A stretch of DNA of 64,000 nt from Salipiger sp. IMCC34102 (GTDB lineage Bacteria > Pseudomonadota > Alphaproteobacteria > Rhodobacterales > Rhodobacteraceae), in contig NZ_SELQ01000003.1 of NCBI RefSeq assembly GCF_004145405.1, forward strand, positions 1 through 64,000, read 5' to 3'. Within the stretch, counting starts at the first letter, position 1; each line of letters begins with the position of its first letter. The translations under genes and the position numbers were made by a program. This document shows, in pieces, positions 62,470 through 64,000 of the stretch. The notes under the pieces were generated by a model. The model was not told the origin of the DNA. It saw nothing but the letters and a program-made list of their open reading frames with translations, and did no database searches.

Positions 62470-63174
62470 ATGGTGATGGACATCGTGGAAACCTTGCAGA
62501 AGCGCATCACCTCCGGTGAATTTCCGGTCGGAGGTCGACTGCCGAGCGAGGCGAAGCTTTGCGAGGAGGCGGGCGTAAGCCGGACAGTCGTGCGGGAGGC
62601 CGTGGCGGCGTTGCGCGCCGACGGACTGCTGGAGCCGCGCCAAGGGTCGGGTGTCTACGTGACCGAACCGCCCACAAGCCCCGCCGTCCCGTTTCGCGAC
62701 ATCGACCCGTCGAGAGTGTCGTCGGTCATCGAGGTGCTGGAACTGCGCACCGCGCTGGAAGTCGAGGCCGCGTCCCTGGCGGCGCGACGTCGGTCGGCGC
62801 AACAGGAGGAAGATATCGTCGCGAGCTTCGACGAGATGGAACGGGTCATCGCGAGAGGCGAAACTTCTGTCGAGGCGGATTTCGCTTTGCATGTCGCCAT
62901 CGCGCGCGCCTCTAACAACACGCGGTTCGAGGAATATCTGCAGCTGATCGGACCCAGCGTGATACCACGTCGCGGTGTCCGCGAAGGCGAAGGCGATACT
63001 CCCGTCGATCCGGCTTATCTTCAGCTTCTGTCGCAGGAGCATCGCGAAATCGTGTCTGCCATCCTGGCCAACGATGCGGATGGGGCGTCGGATGCCATGC
63101 GAAAGCACCTTCAGGGCAGTTTGGCACGCTATCGTGGGCTTCTCGAATGCGGATCTTCAATGAGGCGCTTGTAA
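62470..63174 (+). CDS. GntR-family regulator, FadR subfamily
   Basis: A 234-residue regulator with an N-terminal winged helix (GGRLPSEAKLCEEAGVSRTV, then VREAVAALRADGLLEPRQGS) and an all-helical FCD ligand domain (residues ~85-220) whose metal-binding Asp/His residues include EADFALHVAIARASNN and SQEHREIVSAI. FCD regulators usually sense carboxylates or sugar acids. ATG 62476 is an alternative start. It precedes a truncated Dpp-type permease, so its target operon may have been lost by rearrangement. Confidence 0.9.
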   Translation: MVMDIVETLQKRITSGEFPVGGRLPSEAKLCEEAGVSRTVVREAVAALRADGLLEPRQGSGVYVTEPPTSPAVPFRDIDPSRVSSVIEVLELRTALEVEAASLAARRRSAQQEEDIVASFDEMERVIARGETSVEADFALHVAIARASNNTRFEEYLQLIGPSVIPRRGVREGEGDTPVDPAYLQLLSQEHREIVSAILANDADGASDAMRKHLQGSLARYRGLLECGSSMRRL

Positions 63175-63247
63175 TATCAATTCTGCAAGCCGTACTGCGA
63201 AAGGGTTCATCGGGAAGAATGTCAGGCAGCGCAGCGCTTTATCGGGC

Positions 63248-63724
63248 ATGGCGGGACAGGCCGGGGCGATCTTCGTCACGCTGGCCTGCCTGCTGATCCT
63301 GACCTTCGTCATCGGGCGGATCATGCCGACGGACCCCGTGCGCACCATTGCGGGAGAGGACGCGACCCGCGAAGCCTACGAGAATGTCTACCATCAGCTG
63401 TGGCTCGACCGGCCGCTCTGGCAGCAGTTTACGATGCGCCTGCGCGACGTAGCGACCTTCGATTTCGGAACCTCCATCCGGACCGGGCAGCCCGTCCTGC
63501 ATGACGTTGCCCACGCGTTGCCCGCGACGATCGAGCTTGCGACCTTCGTCGACATCATCGGCGCGGTCCTCGGGCCGCCGATGGGGGTGGCCGCCGCCGT
63601 GTACAAGGGCCGCTGGCCCGGCCACGTGATACGCGTGGTCAGCCTGATGGGGCATTCGATGCCGATCTTCTGGACCGGGTGGATCGCGGTCCTGAACGTC
63701 GACGGCGGCTGGCTAGCCCGCTGA
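63248..63724 (+). pseudogene. Truncated DppB-type ABC permease
   Basis: The 158-residue frame matches the N-terminal half of a DppB permease: first helix TLACLLILTFVIGRIMPTD, FDFGTSIRTGQPV, PATIELATFVDIIGA and GHSMPIFWTGW. It ends abruptly in WLAR; the second half with the EAA loop is missing and the rest of the importer is absent. IS3 debris follows at the window edge, consistent with insertion-mediated loss. Confidence 0.82.
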
Positions 63725-63872
63725 CCCCTCCTCCCCAACCGCAGCCCCCGCGCGGGGATCATCTTGCGATCCACGCCGCCGATCGGGCAGGTTCGCCTCT
63801 CCGATAGGCCGTGCGCGGCCAAAAACAAGCGGCGGTGGCGCGATTCACGGAAGGCCCGTCACTTTCCTTGGC

Positions 63873-64000
63873 TCATGCCTTCGGCGCGGCATGATCTTGC
63901 ACCGGCCGGGACAGACGCTGCTTCACCCTGGCGTTCTCGTCCGAAAGCGCCGTGAAGTGCTTGGCCTTCGGCGCGGCCTTGCAGCAAGACCCGGCATTCC
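63873..64000 (-). pseudogene. IS3-family orfA remnant, C-terminal part
   Basis: Minus-strand frame entering from the right edge ends ALSDENARVKQRLSRPVQ, DHAAPKA, then stop. It matches the DENA-x-LK-x-LLA-x2-x-LDNAALK coiled-coil end of IS407-like OrfA with substitutions, complementing the 5' orfA scrap at 131-289. Positions 63725-63872 between it and the truncated permease contain no gene I can support. Confidence 0.45.

Overview
The window is GC-rich, densely packed alphaproteobacterial DNA. Gene families and style (tripartite tricarboxylate and TAXI receptors, Rieske betaine-type demethylase, Tat-exported peptide/sugar-binding protein, many 1-4 nt ATGA/TGATG gene overlaps, thi operon under a TPP riboswitch) suggest a marine or host-associated Rhodobacterales-like bacterium. 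This is inference; no rRNA, tRNA or CRISPR array was seen. The mix of catabolic islands, broken genes and IS3-family debris suggests an accessory replicon or genomic island.

Left part (1-12.4 kb): an IS3-type element end and a decayed orfA, then a ROK repressor, a five-component Dpp/Opp-type ABC importer (binding protein, two permeases, fused double ATPase), a Cys-type sulfatase without signal peptide, a GH3 glycosidase and a formylglycine-generating enzyme. Together these read as import of a sulfated, probably amino-sugar-containing oligosaccharide, followed by cytoplasmic desulfation and hydrolysis, with a dedicated sulfatase-activating enzyme. A decayed IS3 orfB closes the block.

T1SS block (12.4-27.8 kb, mostly minus strand): a ~1370-residue Asp/Gly/Ser/Ala-rich protein, a 775-residue partner sharing short motifs with it, a type I secretion ATPase and HlyD adaptor, a periplasmic coiled-coil protein and an orphan TAXI binding protein. 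Divergently lie a LuxR-type regulator and a small HEPN-like protein. This is the most unusual region and my candidate for an undescribed surface or matrix system.

Iron block (28.3-34.3 kb, minus): small secreted protein, ExbB, two ExbD, TonB, AraC regulator and TonB-dependent siderophore receptor. Thiamine block (34.8-39.2 kb, minus): TPP riboswitch, thiD-thiO-thiS-thiG-thiE-thiF, no thiC. Metal block (39.4-40.8 kb): a CDF exporter and Cys-tailed XRE protein divergent from a MerR regulator, with a textbook 19-bp-spacer MerR promoter.

Sugar-acid block (41.1-52.1 kb): LacI regulator and TctABC transporter divergent from an IlvD/Edd dehydratase, DapA-family lyase/dehydratase, ketoglutarate-semialdehyde-type dehydrogenase, RraA-family protein and a D-2-hydroxyacid dehydrogenase. 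Twin LacI-type operators exactly 100 bp apart lie between the arms. Three pseudogenes (SDR, aldo/keto reductase, ABC ATPase) interrupt it.

Right part (52.2-64 kb): TetR regulator, an FMN/FAD demethylase-like enzyme, a Rieske oxygenase and its reductase (methylated amine/betaine demethylation), an RND efflux pump with its adaptor, a FadR-type GntR regulator, a truncated DppB permease and another IS3 orfA scrap.
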